Below, one piece after another: positions 19,827 to 21,503 of a DNA stretch of 21,503 nucleotides (positions are counted from its first letter, which is position 1; every line of letters starts with the position of its first letter). Made by a program: the position numbers and the translations under genes. The stretch is taken from positions 1-21,503 of the IMG/VR virus record IMGVR_UViG_3300033153_007436. One strand, written 5' to 3'. The stretch comes from a virus. The notes under the pieces are model-generated. The model made no database searches. It was not told the DNA's origin and saw nothing but the letters and a program-made list of their open reading frames with translations.

Positions 19827-19902
19827 GCTGGAGTAGCTCAGTAGGTAGAGCCCCGCTTTTGTAAAGCGGCTGTCGCAGGTTCAATTCCTGTTTCCAGCTC
19901 CA
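19827..19902 (+). tRNA. tRNA-Thr (anticodon TGT)
   Basis: A 76-base cloverleaf. Acceptor is GCTGGAG/TTCCAGC, anticodon stem CCGCT/AGCGG with loop TTTGTAA, and T-arm CGCAGGTTCAATTCCTG. The discriminator is T, with an encoded CCA. Decodes ACA and relatives. Confidence 0.92.
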
Positions 19903-19905
19903 TGT

Positions 19906-19982
19906 CGGAATGTAGCGCAGCCTGGTAGCGCGCTTGCTTTGGGAGCAAGGGGTCGGAGGTTCGAATCCTCTCATTCCGACCA
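19906..19982 (+). tRNA. tRNA-Pro (anticodon TGG)
   Basis: A 77-base cloverleaf. Acceptor is CGGAATG/CATTCCG, anticodon stem CTTGC/GCAAG with loop TTTGGGA, and T-arm GGAGG/CCTCT with TTCGAAT, then A and CCA. Decodes CCA and relatives. Confidence 0.93.
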
Positions 19983-20000
19983 TTTTTTAAAGGGATTACT

Positions 20001-20159
20001 ATGGATGAAATTCATAAAGAATATTATGAAGAGATCAGAAAAGAAGAGTTGTTCATAGAAGTAATCAATAGAATATATAAATACTTTCCATGGCAACCGG
20101 ACGGAAAGATGGACACTGTTAAGGAAGATTTTCATAAACTAATATGCGAGAATGATTAA
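20001..20159 (+). CDS. Small acidic protein, 52 aa
   Basis: A 52-residue ORF from ATG 20001 (AAAGGGATTACT upstream): MDEIHKEYYEEIRKEELFIE, then VINRIYKYFPWQP and a charged helix. No family is recognised. The stop overlaps the next start as TAATG, so the two genes are coupled. Confidence 0.55.
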   Translation: MDEIHKEYYEEIRKEELFIEVINRIYKYFPWQPDGKMDTVKEDFHKLICEND

Positions 20160-20716
20160 TGAATATTACAGTATACACAGACATACATTTGGGCGCGCCT
20201 CATGCCATGAAAGACTTTGATCTTTTTGAAGAGGCAAAGAAAAGAAACGTATTCTTTACTGGAGACATCTTTGATATAAAAAATACTAAGAAGTCTAAAC
20301 TAAAAGAGTTTAAAGAACAAAGAGATAAACTAAAAGAAATAGCAGGAGATAGATACGTGTATGGTAACCATGAATGTATTAAACCTGATAAATATTATCA
20401 TGTAAAAAATGGAATCCTTTTTTGCCATGGACATACTATCTTTTGGGATGAAGAGAAAGTAAAAAGATGGGAAAGGAAGAAAGGCGGAATGAATAGGTTT
20501 GAATACTTCTTTTATCGATTTAAGCACAGAGGAGTTTACAGAGGTAAGAAAATAAATCTATCTCTTGAAGCAAAAGAAAAATGTTATGATCTCTGTGTTG
20601 AGCATGATTGTCATACTATTGTATTCGGTCACACTCATAAGTTTTGTGACATAGAATATAAAGGTAAAAGATTTATTAATGCCGCAAGAGGCAAAACAGA
20701 TATAACGGGTGTGTAG
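20159..20716 (+). CDS. Calcineurin-like (LpxH/YfcE-type) metallophosphoesterase, 185 aa
   Basis: A compact 185-residue phosphoesterase with every metal-binding block: 'YTDIHLG' (D8, H10), 'FTGDIFDI' (D36), 'YGNHE' (N70, H71), 'LFCHGH' (H90) and 'VFGHTHK' (H158, H160). The short 'D.HLG' and 'GDIFD' motifs recall LpxH-type UDP-diacylglucosamine pyrophosphatases and related small phosphatases. The substrate cannot be told from the sequence. It starts as TAATG after the preceding small gene. Its last three codons lie inside the tRNA-Trp gene, and its TAG stop is made from the conserved T8-A9-G10 of that tRNA. It is unrelated in length to the 361-residue phosphoesterase at 5579. Confidence 0.82.
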   Translation: MNITVYTDIHLGAPHAMKDFDLFEEAKKRNVFFTGDIFDIKNTKKSKLKEFKEQRDKLKEIAGDRYVYGNHECIKPDKYYHVKNGILFCHGHTIFWDEEKVKRWERKKGGMNRFEYFFYRFKHRGVYRGKKINLSLEAKEKCYDLCVEHDCHTIVFGHTHKFCDIEYKGKRFINAARGKTDITGV

Positions 20717-20782
20717 CTCCAATGGTAGAGCAGTGGATTCCAAATCCGAAGGTTCTAGGTTCAAGTCCTAGTGCGCCCGCCA
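20707..20782 (+). tRNA. tRNA-Trp (anticodon CCA)
   Basis: A 76-base cloverleaf. Acceptor is GGGTGTG/TGCGCCC with discriminator G, as in Trp tRNAs. The anticodon loop is TTCCAAA; its stem has a G27-A43 mismatch. The T-arm has TTCAAGT, then CCA. It overlaps the end of the phosphoesterase gene by ten bases. Confidence 0.88.
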
Positions 20783-20788
20783 ATTTAT

Positions 20789-20865
20789 GGTGGTATTAGT
20801 GTTAGCGGTTAGCACGACTGGTTGTGGTCCAGTTAGCATCGGTTCGAATCCGATATATCACCCCA
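20789..20865 (+). tRNA. tRNA-His (anticodon GTG)
   Basis: A 77-base cloverleaf with the extra 5' G (G-1) facing C73, the identity element of tRNA-His. Acceptor is GTGGTAT/ATATCAC, anticodon stem ACTGG/CCAGT with loop TTGTGGT, T-loop TTCGAAT, and encoded CCA. Confidence 0.93.
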
Positions 20866-20868
20866 TAT

Positions 20869-20945
20869 GGTTCCATAGCATAACTGGATAATGCAATTCA
20901 CTTCTAATGAATAGACTACAGGTTCGAGTCCTGTTGGAACTACCA
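20869..20945 (+). tRNA. tRNA-Arg (anticodon TCT)
   Basis: A 77-base cloverleaf. Acceptor is GGTTCCA/TGGAACT, anticodon stem ATTCA/TGAAT with loop CTTCTAA, and T-arm ACAGG/CCTGT with TTCGAGT, then A and CCA. Decodes AGA and AGG; AGA is by far the most common Arg codon in the genes here, which explains why a phage would carry it. Confidence 0.93.
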
Positions 20946-20974
20946 TTCCTTACATCTGAAGAGGCTGTCGAGGT

Positions 20975-21003
20975 TTGATAGCTTCATTTAATTATGGTAT
21001 TAT
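20975..21003 (+). promoter_or_regulatory. Strong sigma70-type promoter
   Basis: TTGATA (20975-20980), a 17-base spacer and TATTAT (20998-21003), upstream of the gene at 21039 after the last tRNA. The -10 is also the left arm of an inverted repeat. Confidence 0.65.
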
Positions 21004-21025
21004 GGTTAACGTAACGACCATAATA
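20998..21025. promoter_or_regulatory. Operator-like inverted repeat over the -10 and start site
   Basis: TATTATGGT (20998-21006) and ACCATAATA (21017-21025) form a perfect nine-base inverted repeat around a ten-base spacer (TAACG twice). It is preceded by another ATTATGGT (20991-20998 region), giving a direct repeat. Its place over the -10 and start fits a repressor site. It may also fold as RNA if transcription starts early. Confidence 0.5.
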
Positions 21026-21038
21026 ACAGGAGAAAAAT

Positions 21039-21503
21039 ATGAAAGTTTACAATCACGACATCGCAAATTTAGTCAGAAGAATGAGACGTTTTAAAGAAGA
21101 AATGATTAAGTCAGTTTCCTCTGGAGTTTCTGAATTAATTTCACATGATTACGTAAGATTAAATTCTTACTTAGCAGCAATCAAGTTTTTCAAAGCTTGG
21201 ATGATTTCTCAACCAGTTCTAGATCTTCCGGAAACTAGTCCAGAAGAACTTGAGTTAGGCGAGATGCCAGAAGCCTTAGATCTAGACAATGATGATCTAG
21301 TTTTAATCGTTAAGCTATTTGAATTAGTAGAGACTGAACTAGTTAACTCTCAGAGTGCTAGAAGAAGTACAGGTCTTGTTTCTCATGATGCATTAAGATT
21401 TGATTCTTACATTGAGAAAATTGAAAGATTCTTAGCTGACTTCGTTGATCAAACGAATCCTCTTGACCTACCAGAATCAGCTCCAGCAGTTGAAATGACT
21501 GGT
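21039..21503 (+). CDS. Repeat-containing phage protein, 3' end outside window
   Basis: The ATG at 21039 follows ACAGGAGAAAAAT. The frame is open to the window end (155 codons seen). The product is helical and has two related segments: 'LISHDYVRLNSYLAAIKFF' then 'PVLDLPETSP', and 'LVSHDALRFDSYIEKIERF' then 'NPLDLPESAP', about 80 residues apart. So it contains a tandem 'SHD..R..SY......F.....LDLPE..P' unit. Codon use shifts here towards CTT/GTT/TCT and away from the AGA/ATA-heavy style of the early genes, and the promoter is strong. Both suggest an abundantly made protein, perhaps of the virion. That is inference; the family is not identified with certainty. Confidence 0.7.
   Translation, partial: MKVYNHDIANLVRRMRRFKEEMIKSVSSGVSELISHDYVRLNSYLAAIKFFKAWMISQPVLDLPETSPEELELGEMPEALDLDNDDLVLIVKLFELVETELVNSQSARRSTGLVSHDALRFDSYIEKIERFLADFVDQTNPLDLPESAPAVEMTG

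Noticed and set aside
19783-19983. Minus-strand 66-codon ORF (MVGMRGFEPPTPCSQSKRAT...)
   Set aside because: It is the reverse translation of tRNA-Thr and tRNA-Pro, another well-known tRNA artefact.

Overview
The window looks like part of the genome of a large, AT-rich tailed bacteriophage. It is densely packed with short genes that often overlap by a few bases. Most genes have clear Shine-Dalgarno sites (GGAG/GGAGG), and there is a nearly complete phage-encoded replication set plus a cluster of eleven tRNA genes. No terminase, capsid or tail gene is recognisable. The host is probably Gram-negative (inference): there is a lipoprotein-type metalloprotease, a small Sec-exported protein and an LpxH-like phosphoesterase.

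Layout. 1-1941: the 3' end of an ATP-dependent DNA ligase, then small genes of unknown function, one with the recurrent N-terminal 'GFVSNSSSSSF' motif. 1950-6664: a bacterial-type DNA polymerase III alpha subunit (DnaE) broken into two separately translated pieces, with two small ORFs between them, followed by a calcineurin-like metallophosphoesterase. 6678-7292: two small genes. 7289-8856: a leftward block of three overlapping genes: an HTH plus PD-(D/E)XK-like nuclease, a RusA-type resolvase and a sigma-region-4-like protein. 8892-13515: a Cas4-like Fe-S nuclease, a primase-helicase, and a second protein with Cas4-like cysteines but no visible nuclease residues. 13467-15374: small genes, including a triple HxH protein, zinc-ribbon proteins and a broken frame. 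15371-17317: promoter, terminator, and an adenosylcobalamin-dependent (class II) ribonucleotide reductase interrupted by a +1 frame break that leaves its active-site Cys motif without its own start codon. 17331-20945: eleven tRNA genes (Ala, Val, initiator-like Met, second CAT, Ile, Glu, Thr, Pro, Trp, His, Arg). Interspersed are a homing-endonuclease-like gene, an exported protein, a metalloprotease, a phosphoesterase and two promoter-short ORF-terminator units. 20975-21503: a strong promoter with an operator-like dyad and the start of a repeat-containing protein.

How it fits together. The ligase, polymerase, primase-helicase, resolvase, nuclease and reductase would let the phage make dNTPs and replicate and process its own DNA. 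The tRNAs probably support translation of its AT-rich, AGA-rich genes. The least ordinary parts are the split polymerase, the frame-broken reductase, an I-Ssp6803I-like nuclease whose gene runs into an initiator-type tRNA, and a short promoter-terminator unit carrying an anti-Shine-Dalgarno-like sequence. All reading was done by eye; no searches or folding programs were run.
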